A stretch of DNA of 64,000 nt from Dictyophora rubrovolvata. Lineage: Eukaryota; Basidiomycota; Agaricomycetes; Phallales; Phallaceae. Of the stretch, positions 13,250 through 30,211 are shown piece after piece. Every line of letters begins with the position of its first letter. Positions within the stretch are counted from its first letter, which is position 1. Under the pieces are notes generated by a model, which saw only the letters and a program-made list of their open reading frames with translations, did not search any database and was not told the origin of the DNA. The position numbers and the translations under genes are program-made. The DNA lies in assembly GCA_029959195.1 (NCBI GenBank), contig CP114127.1, positions 1,116,001 to 1,180,000 on the forward strand, written 5' to 3'.

Positions 13250-13548
13250 GGCACCGTTCACCCACGACGATCCGACGACCTTTATACCACTACATGCATA
13301 TATGCACTTACCAATAATACAGTGTATTTTTTATGTTACTCGCTTGGTGTTTTATTCTTTCTTTCGAAACAAACCATTGTATCTGTTAGACACCATTGTT
13401 TTTTTTTTCTTTATGAAGAAATGTAATTCTTATACGTATAATAACGATTTGCATGTGACACTCTAATTCAAGTCTAAAGCTTAAGCGCTTAGTACACCAA
13501 ATACTTCATAGCTTCACGCTCCAAGCTCCAAGCTCTAAGCTAAGCTTC

Positions 13549-16513
<2,965 letters not shown>

Positions 16514-16749
16514 TTCAGTCCCCATTTCGTGGATGAAAGATTTAAAACCTTCGAGGGGCTCCGCGTGCTAACACGCTTGGACAAGGAGTCGAGACACGGT
16601 CAAGTTCAGGGAGGGGTCATGCCTAATAAGCAAGTATACGTCGATGGCATTAGGGCAGCTATCCAATGTATTAGATCTGCTGCGTTCAAAGTTGTCAATC
16701 TCAGCTATTAGAACAATCCGTGAAACGGGGAAAATGCACATTTCGCCAT

Positions 16750-18159
16750 TTAGATTAACGACAGGTGGTCTTCTTCTCCAACTTCTAATTTCCCGAATTC
16801 TTCTGAGTGGACCTGACTGACGCGAAGTTTGTCGGTATTAAGATTCGGCGAAAATTTCGCTACTCGCCGCCCATGTTTCATGAGTTGCTCCGCCTTTTCT
16901 AAACTTGAAAACGGATTGAAAAATCTTCCATTGGGATTTGAGGAATCTTCAAACGCCTCCTCCGAGTTCTTCCAATTGTCCTCTACGTCTCGCCTGACCT
17001 TCTCTAAAATCTTCCTAGTGCCTGCATCGTAGCTCACACCATTCGCATCCATCTCTCGCAAAATCGCCAAAATTTCGCTATTATCTTGTTCCATTGCCCA
17101 TCGAGCTTGTAAATATACATTATAAGCTGAGGTGTTACAGCCAAACACGTATGATGTGGGCGAAAGAGTTTTGGCATAGGTAAAAAGGGCAAGAGCAGCA
17201 TGGTAGTTTTGATGTGGATATGAAATGAAATATTGCATAAGGTAAGTTAACAATGGCGCGTATAGTGTCGGAGGAAGAGGAGTATAGTTTGTCGATGGTG
17301 TCGATGAACTTTGAGAATCGGATTCTCCGAAAAGTTCTCGAATAGCCCATTTTAGGACTTCCAAATCAGAGTGACATAACGAGACTTCTTCTTTTTTTTC
17401 GTCCAGAAGCTGGTCCAACTCCGTCGTTCGTTTAGGAAGGTTTCGTAGTTTTCCGTATGTGTCCAGTGGTGAAGACGGTATAGGCAGAATGCCAGAAGAT
17501 GTGGGTGATTGTTCTACTTGTGACTCCATGTCGTTCCGGGATGATCCAGTGGCATTTATGCTTTTTGACAGGCTATGTTGGAGCCATGACCAGCCTGCGC
17601 TGCGCCGTTCCCTGCTTTCTAGGGGTAACTGAGCCGCAGCTGTAGTGAAATTTTCTTTCTTTTGGGTGGCAGCTCTGAAAATCATATCAAACATGCTGTC
17701 AAAGGCGTTTTTTTCATACGCTGTCATGAGAGGTCGACGGGAATGCCGTGTTGTCATTTCGGATTCCATGCTAGGAGCGGTAGAAATTCGTGTTGGCCTT
17801 TTATTAGGACTGCGCTCCGGGGACATAAACTTTCGTGACAATGCAACGTCCTCGTCTATATTGGCAAATATGTGATCCCAAGCAGAATCATCATCCTCCT
17901 GGGCTGACGAACTGATGGAATGAAACTTATCAGACCCGAAAGTTTCGTGGAAATAGCGTAATTTGACCTTTCGCTGCGTCCATGATCTTTCCTTGAACTG
18001 GTCGCATAGCCTTTCTTTCCACCAGATCCAAGGGTTAACAGGTAAGGAGCGACTAAATATATGATGTCAACAAAGTCAGGTTTGGAGAGAATAGAAAAGC
18101 GAACAAAAACCTGAAGCTAGGGGACGCGCACGAACAAGACTTAGTGACATGCCTAACAT
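16750..18159 (-). CDS. MTF2: Mtf2-like mitochondrial protein
   Basis: Fungal Mtf2-like proteins act in mitochondrial RNA processing and translation. Three exons (18159-18111, 18052-17968, 17911-16750) give about 431 residues. The N-terminus MSLSLVRARPLAS (from 18150; an ATG three codons upstream is also possible) followed by a GKKGYATSS segment looks like a mitochondrial presequence and cleavage zone. A motif EDDDSAWDHIFANIDED and the block AYEKNAFDSMFDMIFRAA precede the C-terminal domain, which has DLEVLKWAIRELFG, NYHAALALFTYAKTLSP and YNVYLQARWAMEQDNSEI; this PPR-like helical pattern is typical of the Mtf2 C-terminal domain. It is head-to-head with the leucyl-tRNA synthetase gene. Confidence 0.78.
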
Positions 18160-18392
18160 AATAAGCTGCTTACATAATTCACAGCGAAACAGGCACCGTG
18201 ACTCGAATTTCGAAAGAGGACCTGTAAAACTGAACGGGTATCGCACTGCTCGCACAGATTCAAACTAGAACCGTACGGTTCTTCAAAAAGCGTTCTACCT
18301 TGCGCTTTTCGTTCGGATCTAAACATAGACTCGGTTGTCACTCACCTTTCAAGCCACGAGTTTACTACTCTTCAACAACGGTGTTCGCTAAG
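18160..18392. promoter_or_regulatory. Divergent promoter region MTF2 / leucyl-tRNA synthetase
   Basis: About 233 bp between the two start codons, with no room for a separate gene. It must contain both transcription starts. No specific motif identified. Confidence 0.5.
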
Positions 18393-21300
18393 ATGGCGAT
18401 TAGCACAGATTCAGCTACTATAGAGTTGGCTCAGGTTGGCGCAGTTTATATGTCGATGATTTCGTCCCAACTAATCCAAACTTCGTCCGATATAGACGGC
18501 CAAGAGAGATTACTTGAAATCTCTAGAACAAAAATATCAACAACGTTGGTATACCGAAAAGCTTTTTGACGTCGATGCTCCTCGCGATTCAGAGATCACG
18601 GACTATGATGAGCTGCGGAAAAAGTACCCTAAATGGTTTGGGAATTTCCCCTTTCCTTACATGAATGGATCTCTGCATTTGGGGCATGCCTTCACAATCT
18701 CAAAAATCGAGTTCGCTGCAGGGTATCAACGGATGTTAGGCAAGCGAGTTTTGTTTCCTCATGGATTTCACTGCACAGGGATGCCAATTAAAGTGGGTGG
18801 AATTTTGCAACATTCGTTCACTCAGATCAACGATTTATTCTCTTGTGCTTCAGGCTGCATCAGACAAGATTGTGCGAGAAATGGAAATGTTTGGGGAGAA
18901 TTTCGAGCGTTATCAGTTTGATACGACCGATGAAAAAGATGATAGCAGATCGGTGACTACCCATGGGGCACCTGAGAAAGCAAAGAAGAGCAAAGTAGCC
19001 GCGAAATCTACTGGGCATACATACCAGTTCCAAATTATGGAGGCTATTGGTGTTCCGCGTATGGAAATCAAAAAATTTGCAGATCCCTTATACTGGCTAG
19101 AGTATTTTCCGCCAATCGCACAGGTAGGGTTTTCTCCATCCCAGCTTACTATACTTGTATTCATTCAAATGTTAGCAAGACCATAAAGCACTAGGTACAA
19201 GGATCGACTGGCGTCGAAGCTTCATCACGACCGATGCCAATCCATATTATGATTCATTTGTCAGATGGCAAGTGAATAAGCTTCGTCAACAAGAACGTAT
19301 CAAATTTGGCGAAAGGTATACCATCTACAGCCCAAAGGATGGTCAACCGTGTATGGATCACGATCGGTCTGAGGGTGAAGCTTTGGGTCCCCAGGAGTAT
19401 ACTTGCGTGAAAATGGAGGTTGTCCAGTGGAGCAAAACAGCAGAAGAAATTGCTGATAGAGTACAAGGCAAGCGAGTTTTCTTGATCGCTGCCACCTTGC
19501 GACCGGAAACAATGTAAGTTTGTCTTTCAGCGTCCACCAAACGGTTATTCATCAATTTTAGGTACGGCCAAACTAACTGTTTCGTTGGAAGTGCCCTTAA
19601 ATATGGTTTTTTCGCCGTCAACGACACGGATATATATGTTTGTACTACCAGGGCGGCTCGAAACATGGCTTTCCAGGGAATTTCAACACCACGTGGAGAA
19701 GTCAATCAAATTGCTGAAGTTGATGGAGCTAAGATCATTGGAACAAAGATTAAAGCCCCGTTTGCCATCCATCCTGAAGTGTATGTCCTTCCAATGGAGA
19801 ACGTTCTAGCTACAAAGGTAGGTATTATTTTCTAACAAAGCTTTACCTTTTGATAAATTTGGCCCTCGAAGGGAACAGGTGTCGTCACTTCGGTGCCATC
19901 CGACTCACCAGACGACTATGCTACTTTGACGGATCTCAGGAAAAAAACAAAGTTTTATGGCATTGATCCCACATGGGTTGCTCACGATCCTGTACCAGTT
20001 CTCACAACACCTACCTACGGTGACATGACAGCGCCTGCACTCGTAAAACATTTCAAAATTCAGTCGCAAAAGGACACTAAGCAGTTGGCTGAAGCTAAGG
20101 AGATAGCATACAAAGAAGGGTTTTATTCAGGAACGATGCTCGCTGGAGAGTTTAAAGGCGAAACGGTGCAGGAGGCTAAGCCCAAAGTCAGGGATGCTAT
20201 GATCAAAGCAGGCTTGGCCTTTGCATATGCAGAACCTGAGGGTTTGGTCGTCAGCCGAAGTGGCGATGAATGTGTAGTAGCGCTAATGGATCAATGGTAT
20301 CTCGACTATGGAGAGACGGCCTGGCGAACCCAAACTGAAAAGCGAGTCAACTTGTTTGAGGTTTATCTGTATTTTGCTAATCCGTACATGGCAGTTTGCT
20401 AGCCAAGATGAATACTTTTGGCGAAGAAACTCGCAATGGCTTTGAAGCTGTATTACGATGGCTGAACCAATGGGCTTGCGCTCGAACATACGGGTTGGGA
20501 AGTAAGATTCCTTGGGATCCTTCATTCATGGTCGAAAGTTTGAGCGATTCGACTATATATATGGCATACTACGCCGTCGCCTATTTGTTGCAAGGTTGTT
20601 CGGCTTTCTTTCTCTCTTCTTGTATGTAGTGTTTAGTATTGACGATATTTGCAGGCGGCGTTATCAATGGGCGTGAACCTGGTCCTTTAGGAATTAAGCC
20701 AGATCAGTTATCTGATGAAATTTGGGAATATATTTTCGTAGATGGACCGTGGCCGCCGCAGGCTTCTATCTCGAAAGACAAAGCGGACACTCTAAAACAT
20801 GAATTCAACTACTTTTACCCCTTTGACGTCCGTTCTTCAGGGAAGGATTTGATACCTAATCATTTGACGTTCGCTTTGTATAATCATGTGGCTATATTCC
20901 CAGAGAAGCACTGGCCTGACGGTATGCGAACAAATGGCCACTTGTTGCTCAATGGTAAAAAAATGAGCAAAAGCACTGGGAATTTCTTAACCTTGCGGGA
21001 CGCAGTTTCAAAGTTTGGGGCGGACGCAACCCGTTTGGCATTGGCGGATGCAGGTGATGGCATCGAGGACGCCAATTTCGATGAGATGAGTGCAAATGCA
21101 ATTATTTTGCGACTGCACACTTTACTAGATTGGTCGGAGGTATGAAACCGTGTCGTGAAATCGCAATATGGCTGATTCATTGTACAAAAAAGGAAATGAC
21201 CCAGAATCAAGCCTCCTTAAGAACCGGACAGAAGGAATATCACGACCGTATTTTTGAAGAGGAAATCAATCAGTTGATTAATGCAACACAGGAGCACTAT

Positions 21301-22214
21301 GAGAAGTAAATCGTTTTTATATGTCGCGTCAAACGTTTTAACTTTGTCGTTAGGATGAACTACAAAGAGGCTTTGAAGCATGGATTCTTCGAAATGCAAA
21401 TTGCTCGTGATTGGTATCGGGAAATCACTTCAGATGTGGGCATGCATGCCGACGTCATCAAATACTGGATTCGAATTGCTGCCTTGCTAATACAGCCTGT
21501 TGTTCCGCATACGGCGGAACACATCTGGTCAACCATTTTCAAAGAAACTCGATCCGTGCAACTTGCTTGCTGGCCAGCGCCGTCGAGAACGATCGATCGT
21601 GCCTTGATAGATGCAGGTACATATATTCGGACGACAGTCAAATCTGTACGAGAAGCAGAAGGCCAATTGCTAAGAAAGACCAAGGCGAAAGGGGGGACTG
21701 CTACATCCTTTGATCCGAGGAAACCGAAGAGCCTCAGAATTTATGTAGCAGTCGCTTTTCCTGAATGGCAAACGAAGACTTTACGGATTATCAAAGACTC
21801 CTATCATGCACAAGGCAACAAAGTGGATGATGCAAATATTCGACAGCTGTTAGGAGCTGCGGGGCTAATGAAAGATAAACGGATTATGCCATTTGTTCAA
21901 ACGATGAAGGTCTGCAGTCCCATCCTTGGTAATTCATGGCCAACTAACCATGTAACATTCTCAATTAGGCGCGTATTGCCAAATCTGGTTTCGAAAGTGC
22001 CGTAAATCGAGCTTTGCCTTTTGAAGAAGTGCCTGCTCTGTACGAAACTATGTCTTATTTGAAACGCAGCATTGGCTTTGTTGAGGTAGATTTGTTGTTA
22101 GTTGAGGAAGCTCGACGGCGTGAAGGGACTGTAGGTTTTTCAAAGAACATTATTGATTCAGCAGAACCAGGATCTCCTTCATTTGAGTTTCGTAATGTCG
22201 AATCTAGTAGCTAG
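18393..22214 (+). CDS. CDC60: Leucyl-tRNA synthetase, cytosolic
   Basis: Charges tRNA-Leu in the cytosol. Eleven exons (18393-18434, 18496-18792, 18854-19123, 19176-19513, 19562-19817, 19872-20353, 20395-20594, 20655-21139, 21193-21305, 21354-21909, 21969-22214) give 1,094 residues, the usual size for the eukaryotic cytosolic enzyme. Catalytic motifs are [15 protein letters not shown] (HIGH-type) and [10 protein letters not shown] (KMSKS). The CP1 editing insert carries TLRPETMYGQTN and later [24 protein letters not shown] and [16 protein letters not shown] match the catalytic core, and the C-terminal extension follows the anticodon-binding helices. The 41-nt intron at 20354-20394 is the shortest in the gene. 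Confidence 0.95.
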
Positions 22215-22636
22215 AAATTTTCTGTTTGGAATATACTTACTTATTCTGACAAATTTGTTGAAGAGAATCGCAGGAAAATATGATATGATGTAAAGTTAGC
22301 ATGAAGGATAATGGCTGGCCATAGTACAAACGAAAACGACGCCGAAACAAATCCATTCACTATAAGTGTTCATATATAAATACAGAATAGATATACATAT
22401 GAATATATATGACGGGTTCAGCATTGTTATACTGGGACCTAGCACTATCGATACGATGATGTCTTTCTGCAATGTGAGAGCTATGTGTGAGAAACGCTGC
22501 CGTGAAAGGTCACGTTCAACGCAGAGGTAGGACAAGTCTAGACGCCTTGCTACAATTTCAATCTCAGCGCAAATTAGCACAGGCTCTTTCCACCATCTTT
22601 TCGTGTCTTATACGCGTCGCCCCACTTAATCCTAAC
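22215..22636. other. Intergenic region upstream of CAF1
   Basis: The frame upstream of the CAF1 start is open back to about 22487 but contains no ATG, so I treat it as 5' UTR. No other gene is seen. Confidence 0.5.
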
Positions 22637-23885
22637 ATGATAAAAGATGTGTGGGCGACAAATTTAGAGGTGGAGATGAGGCAAATCCGAAATTATGTCG
22701 ACCGCTATCCTTATGTAGCTATGGTAAGCAAGCCCACTCTCGAGCTTACTTACACAAGATTCATACATGTTAGGATACCGAGTTTCCTGGGGTAGTAGCG
22801 CGTCCCATTGGAGCATTTAAAACATCCTCGGATTATCATTATCAGACAATGCGATGCAATGTTGAGCTCCTTAAGCTCATTCAAATTGGTATCACACTCG
22901 CAGACGAAGATGGTAACTATCCTCAAGATAATTCTACTTGGCAATTCAATTTCAAATTTAGTCTTAGGTTTGTGAAAATGTTCAACGATCAAGGTACTTT
23001 CAAGAAAACTCACGGTTTCGTCGTAGTGAAGACATGTACGCGCCAGACTCATTGGAGTTACTGCAGAAGTCTGGGGTAGACTTTCAACGACATGAAGAAT
23101 TCGGAATTCTTCCCTGTGATTTTGCCGAACTTTTGATAACATCTGGTCTCGTACTTTCCGAGACATGTAAATGGATTTCGTTCCATAGGTACCACTGTTT
23201 CTTGTTCACATATCCCCGTTTCTCAACAAACCTGACAGTGGCTACGACTTTGGATATTTCGTCAAAATTCTCACCAACTCTTCTCTACCAAGTGACGAGA
23301 ACGATTTTTTTGAGCTTCTACACATTTGGTTTCCATCCATATATGATGTTAAATATATCATGCGAGCTTGCAAGCCTCTTAAAGGAGGGTTACAAGACGT
23401 AGCAGATGACCTTGGGGTAAGATGCGCTCTTTCCCAGTTTTGCAGTTATTTGACCAAAACTTTGACCCGTCTTTTCTTAGGTTATGCGAATAGGTACCCC
23501 TCAAGCTGGATCAGATTCTTTGCTTACTGCTGCGACATTCTTCAAAATGCGGGAGATCTACTTTGGCGATAAATTAGACGATGAACAATTTAGTGGGACA
23601 CTATATGGTCTTGGAACGTCGTCTACAAACGGCACTCTTTCGTCCGAAACCGACCGGACTGGGGCAACTACAGCAGCAGAGCGCGAACGTGGTCCGTTAT
23701 TATCAACGCCACAACAGTCCTTGCAAGGTCAAGCACTGAATGGACCCTCAGCTTTATCCAATGGCCTATCGAACGCAACTCTGTCCGCCAGCTTTCAATC
23801 ACAACTGAACACGCCGTTTGTGGCTGCAATGGCGCAAAACCCCTTTCTGCGTAACGCAATGGGGACTGTTGGCGGTGACCGGTAA
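22637..23885 (+). CDS. CAF1: CAF1/POP2 deadenylase of the CCR4-NOT complex
   Basis: A DEDD-type 3'-5' exonuclease that shortens mRNA poly(A) tails in the CCR4-NOT complex. Five exons (22637-22723, 22774-22967, 23027-23188, 23239-23416, 23481-23885) give 341 residues. The start MIKDVWATNLEVEM fits the family N-terminus. Exonuclease motifs are visible: MDTEFPGVVARP (first D and E), ISFHSGYDFGY (middle D), and the last block GGLQDVADDLGVMRIGTPQA with AGSDSLLTAATFFKMRE. After LYGLGT there is a fungal-type low-complexity tail of about 85 residues rich in S, T, Q and N. Confidence 0.94.
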
Positions 23886-24387
23886 CCGCTGACAGATGAT
23901 ACTGTACTCAGCACGCTTTGACACTGTAGTAGTAGAAATCTTGCTTCCCAATTCTGTAATATATATATAAATTGTGCATGGTGTACGAGGTGAGCGGTAT
24001 TGTGAAACTAGTATATCATTGCAGTCCGTGCCTGTCAGGGCCTAGAGGAGACGAGTCGATATTGAAATCTGACTGTTTTTTTTTCTCAATTGAGCAGTAT
24101 AATTCCAAACCTCAGTGTCAAGTGACCGGTGGTGACCGGTGACCCAACTACCTTGCCCAGCTCACCGGCAACATTTCCACTTTTAACAAATGGTGCTACG
24201 CGTATACTAAAACGATGCCAGTTCCCCATGGGCCGAGCTTGGCTGTGCTGCCGGTATCAATTTGGCGGAGTTCGAACACTCTTGCAGTTGGTTTGCGAGC
24301 GCCGAGTTTCCGTTTCAAACCTTATTTTATTCATCTTGTCCACAGAAACACAGACCACAAATCCTCACCCTCTGTTTTTCCGCTACT
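23886..24387. other. Intergenic region CAF1 / RPS28
   Basis: Contains the CAF1 3' UTR and the RPS28 promoter. A short direct repeat with two copies of GTGACCGGTG lies at about 24122-24142; it is not assigned a role. No gene seen. Confidence 0.4.
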
Positions 24388-24769
24388 ATGGTGCGTGCAA
24401 AGGTCATTAACACATACATTTCTTGTGTTGAACCGTGTGTTATTACACTAGGATACATCAGCAAAAGTACCAGTAAAACTTGCTAAAGTTGTGAAGGTGC
24501 GACTATTTGTCGGTTGAACCCTTTTGAAAACAATCCCATATACTAAAACTCAGGTTCTTGGTCGTACTGGCTCTCGTGGAGGTGTTACACAAGTCAGGGT
24601 TGAATTCATGGATGAATCAAAGCGGATGATCATCCGAAACGTTAAAGGGCCTGTAAGGGAGGCAGACATTCTCGCCCTGCTCGAAAGTGAACGCGAAGCT
24701 CGGTGTGTATATATCTCTTTTTCTCTCTCTATTTCGCATCCTTAGAATCTTTTCAGTCGTCTCCGTTAA
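24388..24769 (+). CDS. RPS28: 40S ribosomal protein S28 (eS28)
   Basis: A small-subunit ribosomal protein near the mRNA exit channel. Four exons: 24388-24390, 24452-24496, 24554-24702 and 24757-24769, giving 69 residues, the usual length. The first exon is the ATG alone; the intron follows it directly. The protein runs [17 protein letters not shown], then [39 protein letters not shown] and ends EARRLR. The last 13-nt exon is needed to complete the conserved RRLR terminus. Introns next to the start codon are common in ribosomal protein genes, so the structure is believable. Confidence 0.94.
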
Positions 24770-25076
24770 AAAGCAGCCTTCTGACCTGCATTTATTTGCA
24801 TCTGTTCTGTCCTTGTATGTTACCCGAATAACAAACACGCTGTCCAGAATGCTTACACAGCACTCGTCTTCGCAGATGTCTTCACAGCTTTATTATAATG
24901 TCGAGTACTTCATCAAACATGATAGAAACATATAAAGTGTATGAGCGGATGACTGCAATTTGATCAGATCTCAACTGCACCTGCACTTTTTGTTAAAAAG
25001 ACCTTTGATTAAAATAAACCGGTTTGGGAGGTATTCTAAACAATACTGTAATCGTACTACTCTTTGAAACATTCAA
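24770..25076. other. Intergenic region between convergent genes
   Basis: About 300 bp between the stop codons of RPS28 and the proteasome alpha5 gene. Only the two 3' UTRs are expected here. Confidence 0.5.
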
Positions 25077-26363
25077 CTATGCAGTGGTTGACGCACTTGC
25101 CGCCATAGCAGCTTCTGTGATATCAATAACCTCTTTCAGCTTGACTTCAGAAAGAATTTCAAACCCTTTTTGAGGGGTCACCTGTACCCATGCCATACAA
25201 AACATTTCAGAAAGGCAGAGCATTCACTATCGAAGCATATGTCACGCACCTGTGCTAATTGAACGTTATGATGGTCAAGCTTTTCTTCCATGACTTGCTT
25301 CAACACCCGCAGGGCAAGACTTTGAGCTTCGGCCAAAGATATTTGCTACAAAAGGACAGGCTTCAACATTGTTTCGCTTCTGTAGGAAAGTTTTCTGAAA
25401 AGGCGTGCCTTATACCACCTGTCTTGTAACTCAGCTTGCGCTGCTTCACTCCCACTACCAATAGCTTTTGCGTCATATTGTACAAACGTCCCAGATGGGT
25501 CTGTATGAAACCTATTGTTAGGAGTCAGTGAAGAACAGGATTGATAGACCTTCGATAAATCGCACAAATGGGGCCCCAGTTCATCAATACCACCAATCAA
25601 AAGGGCTACTCCGAAAGGACGACTCTACCGGCAAAAAGATTACGAGTTCAAAAAGGTTATTCAGGCAATAACGACTTATACTATACCATCATCGCCTCTT
25701 CATCATGAACACTCTCACCAAACCGAAGAGCCAGATCACAAACGGCCTGTGTGATCGATTCAACCTATTAACAAGCTTCAACAAAAAGTCCCAGAAGCCT
25801 AGTTAAATAGGCAAGACAAGTACCTTAATGGGTTCGTCGTATGTAAAGGCATGGTTTTGTGCTGTAACTCTCGCGTGGTCAATTATCGTTCGTGCGTCAG
25901 CCGTCAAACCTGTATACCAAAAACATCATTAAGAAGGCTTTACGACCGAGAAAAAAACTTACCACTCATGGCACACCCCAGATGTGTATCAATCTCCATG
26001 ATTTTCTCTATTGAACTTGATTCCAACAGAGGCGATTGGACACGTTTTTCGACTGCTAAGACTACCCCTTCTGAGGACCGGACACCGACTGTTGTCGATC
26101 CAAGCTACTCATTGTAAACACTAAGCGTGCGATATGTTAAGTAGATGCGCGTGCCTTGATAGCCTCAATTGCATATTCGACTTTATAATTTATCATTATA
26201 AGAGGTCCATATATTGAAGGACATAATATACCTTGGAATAATCGTCCTTCGGGTGAAAAGGTATTGACGCCACGGTCTATTAGGGTAGGTAATAAACAAA
26301 ATATAAGTCAGTTTTTACAAGATAGAATAGAAACGCACCATATTCCGAACGCGTGAGGAACAT
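25077..26363 (-). CDS. PUP2: 20S proteasome subunit alpha5
   Basis: Structural alpha-ring subunit of the 20S proteasome. Ten exons read on the minus strand. The start [19 protein letters not shown] and the continuation [20 protein letters not shown] are the alpha-subunit signature; [37 protein letters not shown] and [19 protein letters not shown] identify alpha5. The C-terminus is [20 protein letters not shown]. Two introns (26154-26105 and 25408-25346) can only be spliced in frame with GC donors, and both have the same donor, AAG followed by GCACGC. The other introns are GT-AG. It is head-to-head with the tryptophanyl-tRNA synthetase gene. Confidence 0.94.
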
Positions 26364-26521
26364 CTTGTAGTCAAGTTAAAGACCTAGTAAAGTAAAGGGT
26401 TTGAGGAGGACGCGTAAGTAACGCTTGAGTAAACGCGTCAATGTGCTTGCGTAATCGAATTGACTCAGCTGTCCTCAGTGCCCACGTCCTTCAACTAACG
26501 ATTAACGACCACACAAGGAAT
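26364..26521. promoter_or_regulatory. Divergent promoter region PUP2 / WRS1
   Basis: Only 158 bp separate the two start codons, so both promoters and 5' UTRs overlap here. Confidence 0.5.
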
Positions 26522-28149
26522 ATGGAACAAGAAGAAGCCCCCGCCGTCAAACCTGCAAATGCTCAGCCGATGGAGCAAGTAGTCACCCCCTGGGACGTTC
26601 AAGGCCAAGTATCAGAAGACGGCCAGCAGCTTGCCATAAACTACGATAAATTAATCGATCAGTTCGGTACCAGACGCATTGATCAAGCATTGTTGGACAG
26701 ATTTGCACAAATCACCGGACACCGTCCTCATCCTTTGTTACGACGAGGAATGTTCTTTTCGCATCGGTGAACGATCTCCGTGCTAGAAGCATAATAACCA
26801 ACTGATTGGTCTGATAGTGATTTAGACCGAATATTGGATAGATATGAACAGGGGAAACCATTTTATCTGTATACCGGAAGAGGCCCGAGCAGCGACAGTA
26901 TGCATCTGGGACATATGATCCCGTTTATGTTTACAAAGTACATAGCCTCTGTCACGTTTTATGAATTCCCTCAAAGTCTTTGAATTTTAGGTGGTTACAG
27001 GATGTTTTCGATGTTCCTTTAGTCATTCAACTTACAGGCGAGCTTGGCAGAATTCCACGAATGCATATACCCACTCAACTTGAAAACAGACGACGAAAAA
27101 TTCCTCTTCAAGCAAAGTCTCAAGGTTGAACAAACCTATGCTTTCGCTAAATCTAACGCCAGAGATATTATTGCTGTTGGTTTCAACCCCGAAAAGACAT
27201 TTATTTTCAGTGATTTTGATTATGTCGGAGGCGAATTTTACCGCAACGTTTCAAGGATTTCCCGCCAAATTACCATTACCCAAGCAAAATCAACCTTTGG
27301 GTTTCAGGATTCGTGAGTAATATTTGGTTTATGAATGTGTTTTTATTGATACATTTCCATCAACAAAGGGATAACATTGGTAAATGTCATTTTGCTTCTA
27401 TACAGGCTGCCCCATCCTTTTCAAATTCGTTCCCTCAAATTTTTGGAAAGCAGTCAGACATCCCATGTCTTATACCTTGCGCTATTGACCAAGTATGTAT
27501 GATCTTGAGACTCGAATCACGGTCTTACAATCCCACTAGGACCCGTACTTCCGCTTGACCCGAGATGTCGCAGCAAAGTTAAAATACCCCAAACCCGCCT
27601 TGCTACATTCTAAATTTTTTCCGGCACTTCAAGGTCCACAGACAAAAATGTCCGCTTCCGATGCAAATACCAGCGTGTTTATGACGGACACTCCTGCACA
27701 GATCAAAAACAAAATCAACAAACACGGGTTCAGCGGAGGCAGAGAAACAGTTGAAGAACATAGGCTACTGGGGGGCAATCCCGATGTAGATGTCAGCTAC
27801 CAATATTTAACGTTTTTTTTGGATGATGACGAGGAGCTTGAACAATTGGCCAAAGTGAGTAATATGCATTCGTTCATCAAAGAACTAGTTCAATAATAAC
27901 CATCTTTATAGAATTACCGGACGGGAGAACTTCTCACTGGTCAATTAAAAGCGAAATGTATAGATGTCTTACAAAAATTCGTCAAAGACTTTCAAGACGT
28001 AAGTCAAATTGTCACTTAATTTCATTAAAAACATGCTGAAGTTCGTCTTTGCGAAGCAAAAAGCCAAAGTAACGGACCAGATCCTTGAGCACTTTATGGA
28101 TAGTAGTCGGAAGATTGATACTTCCGTTAAACAAAGGAACACGATGTGA
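26522..28149 (+). CDS. WRS1: Tryptophanyl-tRNA synthetase, cytosolic
   Basis: Charges tRNA-Trp in the cytosol. Eight exons (26522-26766, 26818-26937, 26991-27037, 27090-27312, 27369-27492, 27540-27854, 27912-27998, 28042-28149) give 422 residues. Class I motifs are [19 protein letters not shown] (HIGH-type) and [17 protein letters not shown] (KMSKS-type, here KMSAS as in eukaryotic TrpRS). [12 protein letters not shown] and [16 protein letters not shown] are also family blocks. The intron 27038-27089 has a GC donor (ACAG then GCGAGC); splicing there restores [13 protein letters not shown]. The last exon, with [13 protein letters not shown], ends in an unusual basic tail. Confidence 0.93.
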
Positions 28150-28723
28150 ATTGTATGTACGGAAAATGTAGTTAATAGTGTTTGGCAACCAAATAAAATG
28201 GTCGCAAAAATCGGAATAGGTTCAACTAAACCGGCTTTATTTTCCAGAAGTAGTAATTTTATGTTACTAATTTTCATTCTTGCAAGGTATAGGGCCTTAA
28301 TTCCCCCCCTTGAAATAGAAGCCTGCCTTTATTTTCGGATCCTTTCCCAAATGAATGGGCTGCAGCCTGGCAGCCTGGCAGCCTTAGTTGTGCGTATCGA
28401 ATTGACTCAGCTTGTTCACTGATTGGATGCTTATTTTTGCTGATTCCAGTTTCTACTTGAACTGGGTGCCTTTTTTTGGAAAAGTAATGGATAAAATATT
28501 ACTTCTCTACACAACGCAGTGACGCTACAAAGCTATCATGCCTATAATACGTCTATGTTGAGGCTATAGGTATGTTTGCCGTGCTGTCTGCAAGGGCTAC
28601 ATTAAATGTGGTGATGCTATCGAGAATCGAAAGCAGGGAGAAAGGCACGAATGCTATGATGATGTTCAAGTTAGCTGCTACATCGCTCAACATAGAGCAG
28701 TTTGTTTCACTCCTGGTTATCAT
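28150..28723. other. Intergenic region between convergent genes
   Basis: No coding frame of quality. A small direct repeat of CAGCCTGG units sits at about 28364-28381. It should contain the two 3' UTRs. Confidence 0.45.
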
Positions 28724-30073
<1,350 letters not shown>

Positions 30074-30211
30074 TGTCCCCGATGGTATGTATGGTGAAGA
30101 TTGTAGTGGTACAGTAGTACAACAGTAGATAGTATGTAGTTTATGGTCACGTGCCCCTAAACGAGATGGGTCTCGAGCGTCTATGTATGCTCAAAATTGC
30201 CTCCTTGCATC
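30074..30211. promoter_or_regulatory. Divergent promoter region SWD3 / DEF1
   Basis: 138 bp between start codons, the shortest head-to-head gap of the window. Confidence 0.5.

Noticed and set aside
22487-22636. Upstream in-frame extension of CAF1
   Set aside because: No ATG in the extension, and the family begins close to the ATG at 22637.
27381-27406. A GT…AG segment in WRS1 that looks like a very short intron
   Set aside because: Read as coding it gives [15 protein letters not shown], which is the conserved TrpRS sequence.
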